Counted from the first letter of the stretch, positions 34,112 to 47,700 are shown. The stretch: DNA of 64,000 nt from Fistularia commersonii (GCA_037954325.1 JBBMNZ010000028.1:11807501-11871500), one strand, 5' to 3'. Notes: generated by a model not told the origin, from the sequence alone. Numbers and translations are program-made.

Positions 34112-34899
34112 AGTGAGGTCATCTCACTGTGAGTAAAAGAGTGTCCCGGCATTGTCCCGCCCTTCAGTCACGGGGAACTGCCCTGGGAGTACCCTATCCA
34201 TTACTTGAGCGAGCATTGGGTCATGCCTTGTCTCTTTACGATTGTCCGTGCTGCACACTGGCAGAGTGTCAGGTGATGTATCAGCACCCTATCCACTGAA
34301 CCCAGTTTTTCCTCGTGAACGACCTGCAGAAGGAGGGGAGAAGGGCCATCCACATTTCGATGTACAGCTGAAACCTATACTGAATCATGTAATGGTTGTC
34401 TGAGGGCCCGCCACTGATGTCTGGCAGCTGCCATAGATGGAATACCCTTGCTTGGGCTCAGTATAGCTGTTAGTGGTCTATGAGCAGGGTGAAATAGCAG
34501 CCATGGAGGTAGGCATTGAACTTATGTATGCCAAGTATGATTCCCAGGGCCTCCCACTAATCTGAGCGTAGTTTTGTTCCACTTTGCTTAAGGATCTGGG
34601 TGGAAACGCATCACTGTGCCCACGCCATATAACCAGACGTCAAATGCCAACCTGAGTGGCAGTTTGGGGTCATAATGATCGAGCACTTTATCTGAGAGGA
34701 GCTGTTTTGGAACTTTTGCTGTGCTGAATGCTTTCACACACTCCAGGGTTCATTTCCATTTTCCCCCCTGTGCAATAATGCATGTGCACATACCATGTTT
34801 GGGACAAACCTATCAATAATTTTAGACCCAGGAAAGAGTGTAGCTGGCCTACATTGGTTTGGGCTGGGGCCTCTGCAATAGCATGGTCCTTTTCTGGGG

Positions 34900-35516
34900 A
34901 TTAGTGAAGATATTCCAGTAGGTCTCTGAAAAACTTGCTTTTTTCTCTCTGTACACAGAGGCCAAATTTTCCCAAGCGGTTTAGGTGACCAAGATTATTA
35001 TGTCCCGTTTTTAGGATGTCATCCAGAAAACAGTGCACATCGGGAAGGACCCCAAGCATGATTCACTGGAAGATGGAGAGTGCTGATGTAATCCTAAAAG
35101 GCAGTTGGTTGTAACAGAACAGTCCTTTGTGTGTTGTGATGGTGACATATTAGCATAAACCCTCCTGAACTGGCACTTGCAGGTACACAAGAGATCCAGA
35201 CTACTGAAGCACAGGGTGCAAGATTGATGGTGACTTGGAAGTCCCCACAAATGCATACATCCCCCGTTTTCTTTGTGTTGGGCACAATAGGGGTGGCCCA
35301 TTCACTGAACTGCACTGGGGAAATCACTTCTAGCTTCTGTAGACACTTCAGCTCTTCCTCCACCTTGGGCCTGATCGCATAAGGGACCACCCGTGCCTGA
35401 CCGAACTTGGGCTGATGATCCAGCTTTAGTGTCAGCGCTACCTCATAGTCTTTTAAAGTTCCCAGTTGATCTTTGAACACCTCTGCATGGCTGTCTAGAA
35501 CTGTCAGTTCCAGCAT
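34900..35516 (-). pseudogene. Gypsy reverse transcriptase region
   Basis: Early RT motifs are visible (EEELKCLQKLEVISPV, then SEWATPIVP). A catalytic FLDDIL motif is encoded near 35045-35028 in another frame. Interrupted by frameshifts and stops; traces of RNase H follow at about 34540-34400. Confidence 0.8.
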
Positions 35517-35577
35517 GCAGAAGCATGTGAAGGATGGATTTGGTTGATGCTTTTGCTCTCCATTTCAGTCTGACTTT

Positions 35578-35868
35578 TCAACCTCTCACGGCCAAATAGG
35601 GGGGTGCATTACCTTTGAGCACATATAGGGGTAGCCCTGCACTTTGTTTATTCTTCTGCACCCTAACTTTCACCACCCCTACTGGGGCTATGACTTGGCC
35701 AGTGTATGTTTTCAGCAGGATGTGGGTGTGGCGCAGATGAATATGGCTGAATTGTGCATTATACAACTTCTTTGGGATAATGGACATTGCTGCACATGTG
35801 TCTAATTCCATCTTGGTTGTTTGCCCCTCAACTTTTGGCCTGACCTGCTGGGTTATCCTGCTGTACAT
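35578..35868 (-). pseudogene. Gypsy aspartic protease region
   Basis: The motif ELDTCAAMSIIPKKLY corresponds to the retropepsin active site, normally DTG/DTGA; the Gly is replaced by Cys, so the copy is probably inactive. Confidence 0.7.
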
Positions 35869-35972
35869 TGTTTACAATCTGTGTTCCCCTATTGGCTACA
35901 TTGACGATGTGCAGGGCGACCTCTATCGAATCAGTGGTATCTATGTCATTCAGTTTATCACTGGTGGCAAGC

Positions 35973-36290
35973 TTATTTACCTGTCTCTTTGACTTTGTTG
36001 TCTTTCCTCTCCCATATTGTGCTTCCAGCTTTATTTCTTGGCCTGCTCTCTTTGTATGTTGGTGAAATGTGAATTTTCTTACTATAGCAGTGGCAACTCT
36101 GGTCTTTGTAAACGCAGTCTCTTCCAGAATGGTTTGTCCGACCATATCTGGTGCATTTCCCTCCTGGTATGGATGAGAGGGAAACTGCATTCCCCTTTAG
36201 GGAGCTGCTAAGCTTCTGGGACTCCTTTGCCACTGTCTCCATAGATATGGCCATTTCCACAAATGGCAAATTTTCCAAAAATCCATACAT
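35973..36290 (-). pseudogene. Gypsy Gag C-terminal region with degraded zinc knuckle
   Basis: Contains CTRYGRTNHSGRDC and then CHCYSKK, decayed CCHC-type knuckles; the second Cys of the first knuckle is now Tyr. The upstream part of gag is not recognisable. Confidence 0.7.
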
Positions 36291-36554
36291 TATCGGTCCA
36301 CTCAGAAGTACTGGAAGCTTTCTGTCATCCCCTCAGCCATTTGCCAGTAAATGTGTTTAAACTTCTCCACATATGTCGACCACTGCTCCATCGCTTTGTC
36401 AAAAATCCCGACATGACCGACGATCCCCGCCATCTTCCTGGTTAACAGTCAGTCAGCCAGCACAGCCACTACCAATCCTAATATTAGCCAACTGGCGCAG
36501 ATTCTTTACCACCCAAGCACTCTTACAGGCTGCCGGGTGATAATGTTCCCCAAG

Positions 36555-36768
36555 TGAGTGTGCTTAGGTACACATAATGTTGGGACTTTACTTAAAATAA
36601 CGGGGAGAGAGGCCTTGATACTGTGTTGCCATTACAGAAGCACTTGATTAACACACTGGAGAGAAAGACCAATGATACAGCCTCAGCCACACAAAAAAAA
36701 ACACTATTGCCCCCTGGCAACATCAGGGAGAAATGACCAGAGCAGACATACACAACCAATATATCACA
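36555..36768 (-). repeat. Gypsy 5' LTR (214 bp)
   Basis: Same termini and shared inner blocks (for example 'gatacagcctcagccaca', 'gaccagagcagacatacaca') as the LTR at 32496. Confidence 0.88.
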
Positions 36769-36839
36769 CAGATTGTTTAAGATTCTATCTTATGTTAATA
36801 TTCATCAGTCCAGACACTTGTCATCAATGTGTTATTAAA

Positions 36840-37355
36840 AACTTATCAGCCAGAATGAAAGGAAAGGTCAGTGGTGAGACCAGCAATGTTGTATGATTTC
36901 GAGACATTGGCACTGAGGAAAAGACATGAAGCAGACCTGGAAGTAGTAGAGATGAAGATGTTGAGGTTCTCTTTCTGAGAGACAAGGATGAAGAGGATGT
37001 CTCAAGAATGAAACATCACATGTTTGATGTTTTGGAGATGAGGTCAGAGAAGCCAGGATGAGATGGTTTGCTCATGCACCGAGAAGGGATAGTGAATGTA
37101 TTGGTAGAAAGATGCTGAGGTTGGAACAGCTAGGCAGGAGCCATAGAAGAAGACCAAAGAGATGACATGTAGTGAAAGATGACATGAAGTTAGTTGATGT
37201 GAGAGAGGAGGATACAGAGGATAGGGTTAGATGGAGAAGGTTGCTTCATTGTGGCAGCCCCTGAGGGGAAAAGCTGAAAAAAAATGATGAGGAGTAAGCC
37301 TAAATAAATTGACAATACTTTCAGTGTGAGATGTTTACATTTATCTATTTATCTA
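36840..37355 (+). mobile_element. RTE 3' end fragment, copy B of a duplicated segment
   Basis: Plus-strand decayed RTE C-terminal coding sequence and 3' UTR: 'tatgatttcgagacattggc', 'cttcattgtggcagcccctg', ending near 'taagcctaaataaattgac'. Matches the minus-strand RTE at 15600-16050 and copy A at 31050. Confidence 0.78.
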
Positions 37356-37466
37356 ATGATAAAAGCAAGTTTACCAAGGGAATCAGCACTGCCACAGGGA
37401 TGCTTTCCTGTTTGCCTTACAAATCTTAATTCAACTGCTCCATGCTTGGTATATTTACCACTCCTT
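37356..37466 (+). repeat. Continuation of duplicated segment, copy B
   Basis: The uninterrupted counterpart of 32338-32460; contains the empty site corresponding to the solo LTR insertion. Confidence 0.65.
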
Positions 37467-37566
37467 TTTTGATCCTTTTTTAAATTAAATTATCTGGCAA
37501 CACAGAATGTCTTGTTTTTTTGGTTGATTTCATTGTACCCAAATTGAAAACATCTTAGTCTCTTTT

Positions 37567-37678
37567 ATTTAAGTTGTAAAGCATATAGTTTTCATGTCAA
37601 ATGAAAAATGTCTCCTCTTACATATTTAAGTTGTAAAGCATATAGTTTTCATGTCAAATGAAAAATGTCTCCTCTTAC
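37567..37678. repeat. Perfect tandem duplication, 57-bp unit
   Basis: The block beginning 'atttaagttgtaaagcata' and ending 'tgtctcctcttac' occurs twice in direct succession with no mismatch, starting at 37567 and 37624. Confidence 0.97.
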
Positions 37679-37708
37679 GAACTACAATTACGCATTGTGG
37701 TCTTACAT

Positions 37709-38194
37709 CAGGGGTGGGCAAACTGTGGCCTGCAGGCCACATTCGGCCTGTTGGTCTTTTAATCCGGCCCGCCGAAGATTGGTACAGAATTCATACTTGA
37801 TTTGAATGATTGGATCAATGAATGTGGGAGCTCAAACAGGAGATTATTTAATTTCTGGAGCTACTTGAGGACACTTGAGAATTTTGCTGAGCTGAATGAC
37901 ACACATTGGCTTCGTGTTTTAGCCTTTACTGTGTAAATACTGACACATTTGGATGAGCTGGATTTGAAGCTACAAGGGGAAAAACTGGTTTGTGCATGAA
38001 ATGCAAGCAATCGCCAAAGCCTTCAAAACCAAGCTGGTATTATTTTCAAAGTAAATGCCAGACGAGTCTGATATGTAATGCTAACAAGTGCGTTTTTTTT
38101 TTTTAATGTGTATCATTTCTTGTGCTGACCCGGCCTGTCGCTCAAATTTTAAAAGTCAATGCGGCCCCTGAGCCAAAAAGCCCCCGCCCCCTTG
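37709..38194. mobile_element. hAT-family non-autonomous element with transposase remnant
   Basis: Left end CAGGGGTGGGCAAACT and right end ...CCCCCGCCCCCTTG are inverted repeats. Eight-base flanks tcttacat (37701-37708) and tctcacat (38195-38202) form a near-perfect hAT target duplication. The interior near 37935-37970 can be read as LTHLDELDLKLQGE, a piece of a hAT transposase. Confidence 0.85.
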
Positions 38195-38421
38195 TCTCAC
38201 ATATTATAATCTTATTAAACTACTACAGAACATGAACATATAAGTATCAATTTTACCTTTTTATGCTTCTCAAAATGAGCACAACATATAATTACTCTAT
38301 TATTATTCAACCTTATATTGATCCTTTTTACATGGTGTATCCATCCATCTGTATGTTTATTGCGCAAGTAATATTATGGTTTTAATTTGACTATTCATAT
38401 GTGTTACATGCAGGCTTGAGG

Positions 38422-38704
38422 ATGGGTTGCGTCAGAAGTAAAGAGGACAAGGGACCAGCACTAAAATACCGACCGGAAAACTCAAATACCACGCCAGTCA
38501 ATGCCCACCTTGGCCATTATGGACCCGAGCCCACCCTTATGGGTCATTCACCAGCGATGAAGACACACAACAACAGCTACAATAGCCAAGCTGCCTCCCT
38601 TACACCCTTTGGTGGGGCGTCTTCCACCATGACCCCCTTTGGTGGTGCCTCCACTTCCTTTACCTCAGTGGCTGTGAGCAGTCCCTTCCCGGGTGTCATC
38701 ACTG
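38422..38704 (+). CDS. yes1: yes1 coding exon 1 (SH4 and unique domain)
   Basis: Acceptor ttacatgcag at 38413, eight untranslated bases, then ATG at 38422. Encodes residues 1-94: [11 protein letters not shown] myristoylation/palmitoylation signal and the unique region with two TPFGGAS motifs. Donor atcactg|gtcagt. Confidence 0.98.
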
Positions 38705-41700
38705 GTCAGTTTTCAGAGACATTGTTGAGACAGTAAAATTTTGCATGTTCAACTTTAATCTTAGTCTTATTCTGTATTTTCTCTTTTTCAACAATCAAAA
38801 ACAGAATTACATTTATGAACTAAAAACTCATTTCAACCTCTAAATACAACCTCATACATATTAATTTCCAACCCTTTTTTAACAAAACTCAGTTTAATAT
38901 ATGTATATTTTTTTTATTTTTGCCCAGACCTTATGCTTTGCAGATGTTATGCAAATTAGATATTTGAAACGAGTCAGCCAGAGCATCAAGGCCAAATTGA
39001 AACCCAGAATAAGTCTGTGGGAAGCAATTCTGCAGTACAGACCTCTCTGAGCCAAAGAAAATAATTTCATGTTCTGAATTCAGTTCAGAGTTAGTGATGC
39101 TCATGTAAAAACTGCTTGCCATAATAGTTTCCTTGAATTTCTGAAAATTCAGGACCTCGAGGCTTATTAAATTTACATAGATTTGTGTCTTTACATGTCT
39201 TTGTACACAAGACATTTGGAAGACAATCTCTCATGTCTTACTCTTTCAAGGAAAATAATTTGGTTTAATATGACCTTTTGCTGCTTGGGTAATTTCCTTT
39301 CAAGATAAACGTACTAGATACCTGTTGCCTCTTCATTCTGCGTCACATGATATTAATTAACAATCTACTGCCACCAGTTAAGCAGAGTGAGATGAAACAA
39401 TCCTGCAGAAAGAGAGGTCATTATGTATTCCTTTTCTTCTGTTCCTATAATCAATCAAAATGTGCCTAAATGTTCATAGTGTTTACCCAGGCAGATCTGC
39501 TATTTTATTGATTGTCTTATTGAATTCTGGTGGTGGTGCAGTGGCTTTGCATTTAATATTTATTTTTGTCGAAATCTTCTTGTCTTGGCAACTTCTTGGT
39601 TGATGGATGAAACACCTTAAGGTGAAGAAATTCAAGTCCAGTAGCAAGGCAAGGAGATTTCATCAATAATTGACCATGACCTGGATGACTGAGAACCTGC
39701 ACAGCCACTTAACATTTAGTTTAAGTGCAAACCTTGCTTCTAGTATTAGCATGTTCTCCCCTCCTCAGTCCAAAAACATGCAGGAAGTTATTTGTCCATA
39801 TGTCTCAATAAGAAAGTATAAGGCTGTATGCCTCTGTATGTGGCAACAGGTCAAGGGTGACCCTGCCTCTTGCCCATGGATAGCTGGGATTGGAAAAAAA
39901 AAAAAAAACAACTTACTTTTAGTGCCGTTATTTTCATGGATAATGTTATCACCACCTGAAAATTTTATGTAAATTGAAACACTTACATATAGACTCACCC
40001 AGTGAGCGCTTGTGTTGTGTGTATGAAATGACAACATGAATATCTGTCATCACCATTAAACATATTGGTTAAGACAACATGATGGGTTCGTTTGTTAGAG
40101 AGAGCATTTATGTATAGTCGATGTTTAACTGAGGCAGTTTTTCCCAGTTATAGGAGACCTCCAGTGATCAGATATCGTGCATTCATCGTATTTTGTGCAG
40201 GGCTGCTTTCTCACTTCTACAAATCTCTGTCTCGATTCTTCATACTATAGGTGGTGTGACATTTTTTGTGGCGCTTTACGACTATGAAGCCAGGACATCA
40301 GACGATCTGTCCTTCAAAAAAGGGGATCGCTTCCAGATTATCAACAACACGTAAGAGGAACTTGCCTTTAATGCTGACAGTATCCCAACATGTGATTTGT
40401 TTATTTTAAAAATAAATGCATAAATAAATAAGCAATAAAACAACTGATGTGTCTGCTTCGGTCCATATAGTGACGTAACAGAATTGTGTGCATTACTCTT
40501 ACAGTAACAGTTTAATGACAAAACCTGGAGTCTGGTAATCAACCAGATCTAACAGGTGTATTAGGTTGCTGCAGACCTCCATAGAGCAGTTTTATCACTG
40601 TACACAGCAGCTCTAAGGTAGTTATCAACCAACAGTTCTATCATTACACATTTACCAGTGTACATTTTATCCTTTTTAGTGCAAAATTTAATACAAAGAG
40701 TCAAAATAATTTTGAAAAATTTCATAATAGCATTTCAATTATAATGTCTAAGCTCAGTGAACAAGCTGAATAGGCAGATGATTGTATCTGTGCAAATAAC
40801 ATTCTGCACAAGTATCAATGTTCTTTAATCTCACATTGTATTATGATCTAATATGATGGCAGACTTTGGTGTGGATTAATAGTTTCCACTAATGGGCCAT
40901 CTGTTCTCATTGCTTTCCCCTACCATTTATTTATTTTTGTGTGGGTTATCCAGCAATAAAGCAAAACCACTGCAGGAAAGGAAAATAGCTTGACATTTAA
41001 ACAGATTTATGGAGTTCAAAGAAGTTCAAAGAATTCAACAGTGCAGTGTTTATGTCAGATGGTCATCAATACACCATGTCATAAATTCAGTTTCCATGTT
41101 TTTCTTTATTCATGAGAGCAGTGTTGAAACCACATTTGAATGAATTTGTAGTCTGGCCTCTCCTGATTATTTCATATGTTCACAACAAATTTAAAATAAC
41201 GAACACCCATTGATGTTACACTTTTTTTGGTCTTTCTATCTGCTGTTTAATTCTTGACAGATGAATTTTAGAGGGTTATGATTGCCCCTGGCTTCTCCAC
41301 CAGAAATATTACTGAACATTTGTTTGCCTGGAAACAGAAGTTGATCAATGGAGTGCATTGGGGAAACTCAAAAACTGAATTAATGTACATTTCAGACTGG
41401 TCACTGGTTTTGTTTTGGCTCATCTCTACTTCCTTTTATATTGTTATCATATATATTTTGTTCTTGAATAAATCTGACAGATATTTCCCCACAGCATTCT
41501 GGTGCTAATGATATGTTCCAATTTAAGTCCTATTATTGTTATTATTCTGATTTATTTTTGTGGGGCCTTTCCAGCAAAACAAAAAGGAACTCCCATCAAA
41601 TGAGACGTTCTTGTTATTTTCAACGAGAGTATTTCCTCACAAAAGTCATCTTTTCCAAAGTAGGCCTTCTTCAAGATCTTATTAAATTGCTTTAATTTCT

Positions 41701-44700
41701 ATTTCATCAAAGCCTGTATTATTATTAGTAGTAGTAACAGTTGTAGTAGTATTAGTAGTGATAGTAATAATAGTGCCAAGGTGTAAAATAACCAAAGCTG
41801 TCACTGCTTTGGTGATAATGTTAAAATGCCAACTGGTTTCAGACTAGAGATGGAGTGAGAAAAAGTTAGCTAAAATGCCATGAAAAAGCTTCTCACTTTT
41901 TTTCAGTCCTCACATAGCCATTATCAAAAAACATCCAATATTTTGGAAAAACTTTTTCATCTGTACCGGTTAGAAGCCCACCAAGACGCTGTTATCATTC
42001 ACGCAAAATGTTTCTTTCTTCATTTACCATTTTTTTTCCATCAAGGACTGATGAGCCAGTTGAAACATAATAAATTATCTGAATTTAGAGTTAATGATAT
42101 GAAACAAAGTTGTTTGGGTTTTTTTTTCTCTGTGTTGTATTTCCTCAGAAGGGGATATTTTTTCAATTGTTTATACTCACTTCCATCCAACACTTCCTTT
42201 ATTTAGGGAGGGTGACTGGTGGGAAGCTCGCTCTATCAATACCGGACAGAAAGGTTACATCCCCAGTAACTATGTGGCTCCCGCTGACTCCATACAAGCT
42301 GAAGAGTAAGAACTCTAACTTTTCTAACCCTGTATATTTTTTCTATATTTCTTGCTGACTTCATCATTTCTTTCTCCTTTGTGCATTTTTTCTGCAATTC
42401 TTTACTTTCTCTGATTGTACTTTGACAGCCCCTCCTTGATTGCATAATTTTGCAGGGAGTACACACATTGTGATTATTTCAATCATATACTCAATAGAAT
42501 ATCAGCAGAGAGGGCCAACATTTTCTCCAGGAGAAAATTATATTCCAATAGCTGTTCGTCTTGTATGACAGACACCATCAGAGTCCGTCATAAAAGAGAT
42601 GAAACTGTTCCATAATCTACTGCAGCATAGACATATGCTAACTATGTCTAAGCCAAATTAATCTTTTGGCCCCTGGAAAAAGCATAAGACATGTACTGTA
42701 TGCTTGAAATTGATTTATAGATAGAAATTGTTCCACAAGCCCTGACAGTAGGTGTGAAAGCTAAATATTTGGACTTGTATATCAAGAATATGGTAGACTA
42801 TGTCACCTTTATAGTGACAGCTGGATAGTGGGCTCCAGCCCCTCTGCAACCCTGACTGCAGGATAAGCAGTATTAACAATGAATGCTCTACCATTATGAA
42901 CTTTGGCCATTGAAAGCTTCTTCTGTGATCAATCTTGAAATTTTCTTTTGGCAGATGGTATTTTGGTAAAATGGGCCGTAAAGACGCTGAGCGCCTTTTA
43001 TTGCTTCCGGGCAACCAACGTGGTACATTCTTGGCACGGGAAAGTGAGACGACTAAGGGTTAGTATATTAACTCTTTGAAAACAAAAAACAAATAAAAGT
43101 TTTGTTTGCATTAGTATGATATTATTCATGAATTCATGTGCAATGACTTATAGCTACTACATTGTTCATCCATTTTTTTGTTTGTTTTTGTTTACATCTA
43201 AATATGTTTAGATTTTGTCATATCTATGAAAATGTCTGTTGATTTTAAAGGTGCCTACTCCCTTTCAATTCGGGACTGGGATGAGGTAAAGGGAGATAAT
43301 GTAAAACACTACAAAATTCGAAAGCTGGATAATGGTGGCTATTACATTACCACCCGAGCCCAGTTTGAGACGCTACAAAAACTGGTGAAACACTACACAG
43401 GTATGTAGTCCCACTTTGTCATCCTTGTAGATAGTATTTAGACAAATATTTGTTTACTGCTTGTCTTCTGTTTCTAAAATTTTCCATTTTGAGTCAAGTT
43501 TGGTTTGACTTGATGTCTTTCATTAAGAGTTTCAAATACTTGTAGATAATTTGCAAACTGTAAATGGCCTCTACTGTTTATAGCGTTCTGTCACCTCGCA
43601 GTTTCATAGCGCTTTGCACTGGATTTCATATTCACCCATTCACACACGCGTCAGAGCTACCATGAAATTGACTCATCAGACCATTGGGAACAGCTGGGAC
43701 TTCAGTGTCTTTTGCCCAAGTACAATCCAGCATGCAAACCTAAGGAGCCAGAGACTCCTTGTGAATTGATGAGGAAACAAACCAGTCATTGAGCATAATA
43801 AAAAGTAAAAATAATCCTCAGAAACTGCCAGAGTGCCACATATTTAAAAGAAGGTTTAAGTGCAGAGCCTTTCATTGATGCCTGTAAAATCCAACTAACT
43901 GGTCTTTTTTTTCTTGTTCCAGAACACGCTGATGGTTTGTGCTACAGACTGACAACTGTGTGCCCCACGGTGAAGCCACAGACACAGGGGCTTGCTAAGG
44001 ATGCCTGGGAAATTCCGAGAGAATCTCTACGGTTGGAGGTCAAACTCGGCCAGGGTTGCTTTGGAGAAGTCTGGATGGGTAAGAGGAAACTGCTGCTGAT
44101 CAATTTTTTTTATTTATTTATTTTTTGGCATCTGAGAACTTAGTGACACGGTAACAATTTGTTGTCATTTTCTGAATGGACATGCAATACAACCTAATCT
44201 AAAAGAGCTTTACTTTTAAAGTTCTCATGACTGACTGCAAACTGTTGTAATTGCAGTTTTCAAGACTTAACCGATCCCAGTTTCCTTTACTTTCTGAGGC
44301 TTTCTGGCAAATACATACCTTTGTTAATTGTGCTTCCGTTACAGACCATCAGTCCAATACTCAAGTACATCGCAATACACAGTACACCAGGTCACAGTTC
44401 AAATCTAGCTAAAAATGAATTCTAGTGTGTCTCTTCATCCTAGTTATCAGACCCCTCAAGAAGAAACTGATGCAGTGGATTACTAAAACAGCCCACCTGT
44501 AAATTACTTGATGTTATTGAATGCAGCAGCAGATGTTGCTGGCTAAGTTGACCTTCATACCTTAGCATTTGCTGAGCTCCTGAAGGTCTGAATGAAACTA
44601 TCCATGTGAAAGTTTTATGTGTGGCTGTTCTGTAGTTGCAAGGCCTTCCATTTGAAGACTATCCTCTTCACTCAGAAAAACTTTAAAAACAGTCATTTTA

Positions 44701-47700
44701 GCATTTGTGTACCTCAGCGTAAAACACACACAGAGTGTATGTGTCTGTCAACTAGACTTGAATGGACTCAGCTGGTCTCTAATAGACCAGAATATAATTT
44801 ACTATCCATAACTGTTAAATTGAAATTACTTTATGGTGGGCTAAAATTATTCTGACGTGATACTTCAATGGGTCTACCTTGAAGATGTTTATATGGTGAT
44901 CGAATTATTCATAATACAGTATGAATCTTGTATGCTAAACACAAGACCTGTTACAAGCAAACTATCTCTAAATGTTTCAGTGCACAGACTACAACAATTT
45001 CACTACCGCTATCCATTCCTATGTCAGAAGTAGATTTAAAAACACTCTAGAATGTTTTTAATGCTTATACAAATGCTGAACATAAAGCTCAGATGAACAG
45101 CACACAGTTATACAGTAGGAGACCTTACATACTGATATTAACATCTATTCAACATGATTTATAATTCATTTCAAATTGAAAATAAAAAAGGCAGATGAAA
45201 AAAATATCTTAACTGTCATAGTCATTGAAAAAACTTCATTGTTTCCTGATGTCTGGCAAATGCTTTCCCTGATGCCACACTGGCCCACATTGTGCTGATT
45301 ACTGATTTGTGTCAGCTTTCATACACGTTTACCCGCGCACGCACACACTCTCATGCTGATAGCTCACACATCACAAGTCATCCTCCTACGCTTCAGTTCT
45401 TCAGTCTGTATGTGAGACTGGGGCCTTCATCAAACATGACTTGCTCCTTTCATCAGTTAGTCTTTCATTAAGCCTAGCCCCCAGCAAGCCTCGACCTGCT
45501 GTGCAATCCCAGGAATTCCTCCTGTGCTTTGGCACGCTGTTTTCCATGGTTTTTCCACTCTATTTTCTACACTATAAATTCTTATAGAAAATTCTCTTTT
45601 TGCATTTGAGCGGCAGATTTCTTTATTGAAATGTATTATGCTGGCTCGTCATTTCGCCTCTGTAGTTCCCTTGTCATTAATTAGATATCACCATCATGGC
45701 TGTACTTTGTCCTTGAGCTTGCTTGTGTTTGTACAGTTTGCCCTGTATGTTTCATTCATGAAGGTCAGCCTAATGACGGAAGCCCTGAATCTCCTGTTCC
45801 AGCTCATTGTATGTAAGCAGGGCGTGAGTAAGTGGCTCTTAACCAGGAAGTGACAGATTATTTAAGCTGCCATGTTCTTGCTCTGCTGAGCTGCTCTTTC
45901 AACATGGGAAGGCTGCCAGTGATCACTTGCTTGCAGGTTAAATTTTAGAAGTGTCATGCCAATCAACTGAAAGGGATCAAGTTCTGTACAACATGCAAAG
46001 TTTATCATGCCTTGTGTAGCATTCATTGCAGAATGTGATGAAGTTTTTTTTCTTCCCTTTCTTGAAGAATTTGTGCCATTTTCAGATATTCAGTGAAGTT
46101 TCTTTGCTGACATATTGTATTTGTTTCAGGCACATGGAATGGCACGACTAAGGTAGCAATCAAGACCCTGAAGCCCGGCACTATGTCTCCTGAGGCTTTT
46201 CTGCAAGAAGCTCAAATAATGAAGAAACTTCGACATGACAAACTGGTGCCTCTCTATGCTGTTGTGTCTGAGGAACCAATCTACATTGTCACTGAGTTTA
46301 TGGGCAAAGGTAAAAGCAGTTTAGAATCAGTAGACCCATCAGAAAGTAATTTATTCACAGATACTCAAATATATTAGGTCACAATTGGAATTATACAGAA
46401 CTTGCCATGGGCCTTGTATAATATATAGATTTTGTATTCTTATTTCTTTTCTCAGCCAAACAGTGGTCACTAACGACATGCTAGTAATGATAAAATCTTA
46501 ACAAAATTAAAATTGCAGTGAAACAGATGACAGATTGTCTCTTAACTTCTGCTATCATGTATTTCCCAGTTTAACATTCTTGCAGAGTAAACAGTAGCAT
46601 TTGGAATTCAATCAAAATTGTTTACTAGAATTTGAATTAATTGCAGAATTTAATTGTGGACACCCACACACACCCAAACCTGTTTTTGAAGGGGGAGGAC
46701 AGGAAAGAGGTTAAGGAATTAAAATAGCTAAAGTTTTGGAAACCTGAACAGTATTATTGCGTGCCCATTGTGACATTTGAAATATATGCAACTGACCCGA
46801 CATCTTGAATGATATTGTTGAATGAATGTCTTGATGAAGGGTTGACATAAAAGCTGACATAAAAGTTAAGATGAGATAAGAAGATAAGATGAGATAAACT
46901 TTATTGATACCCGTACGGGAAATTCCTTAGCAAAGATGGATACGGCACTTTTTTTGCAAAGTACAAAATTTAAACTGATATTTTTGCATTTGAAAAATAT
47001 TTGCAAAATTTGGTGATTGAAGGCATGTTGCATGTTTAGAGAGTTACTTTTGTTTTTTCCTCAACTGTCTTTGTCACTTGCCACACAGGAACTTTTAAAC
47101 ATAGTTAATGTGTCCATTTCAGAAAATGCAATGCAGAGGTGTTCCCACAGATAAACTGAAGGCTGTCTTTGTTACAGGCAGTTTACTTGACTTCTTGAAG
47201 GAAGGAGACGGGAAATATCTGAAGCTTCCCCAGCTCGTGGATATGGCTGCACAGGTCAGATAAAACACAGAATACCAATTCCAACAAAATCCGCTCATCC
47301 TTTTGCCTGTCTTGCTGGTTTAAAAAAAAAAAAAAACAAGAAAGGATTATATTGCTTGAGTAGTAAAACAAAGAGCTCAATGTGGGCAGGTTTCCAGACA
47401 TGTGCGTGGGTGTATATGACTCAAATATTCAGTTCCTGTGCATAAGGTCTTTGGTTTGCTCTCCATCTGGCTGTCATATTTATTTAATATCCAACCTAAC
47501 ATCTCTACTTTCCCTTCTCTTCCACTTGAGCCTGCTGGTTATATGTGCCTTCCCTTATTCCTCACCACTTAACTGCCTGTAGCACTTAAGCACTGCTCAT
47601 CAGAGGCCACTTAAGCTCACTAGTTGAGTCGCCTACTGTGATCTACTCTTAGTTTGTCTCTCCACGCTTCCAGGCTCCCTCCTCTTGTCATTCAATAGAG

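Larger units (their letters stand above)
32496..36768 (-). mobile_element. Ty3/Gypsy LTR retrotransposon, decayed
   Basis: Two direct LTRs (32496-32685 and 36555-36768) bracket a 3.9 kb interior. On the minus strand the interior gives, in order, a Gag zinc-knuckle region, aspartic protease, reverse transcriptase, RNase H traces and integrase, the Gypsy order. A purine-rich GGAGAGGAGA tract lies just before the minus-strand 3' LTR (TGTGATG). All frames are interrupted; most of gag is missing and there is no env. No target-site duplication was recognised. Confidence 0.9.

Noticed and set aside
32490..36774. Target-site duplication for the Gypsy element
   Set aside because: The bases flanking the two LTRs (gtgtg and cagat) do not match, so none is claimed.
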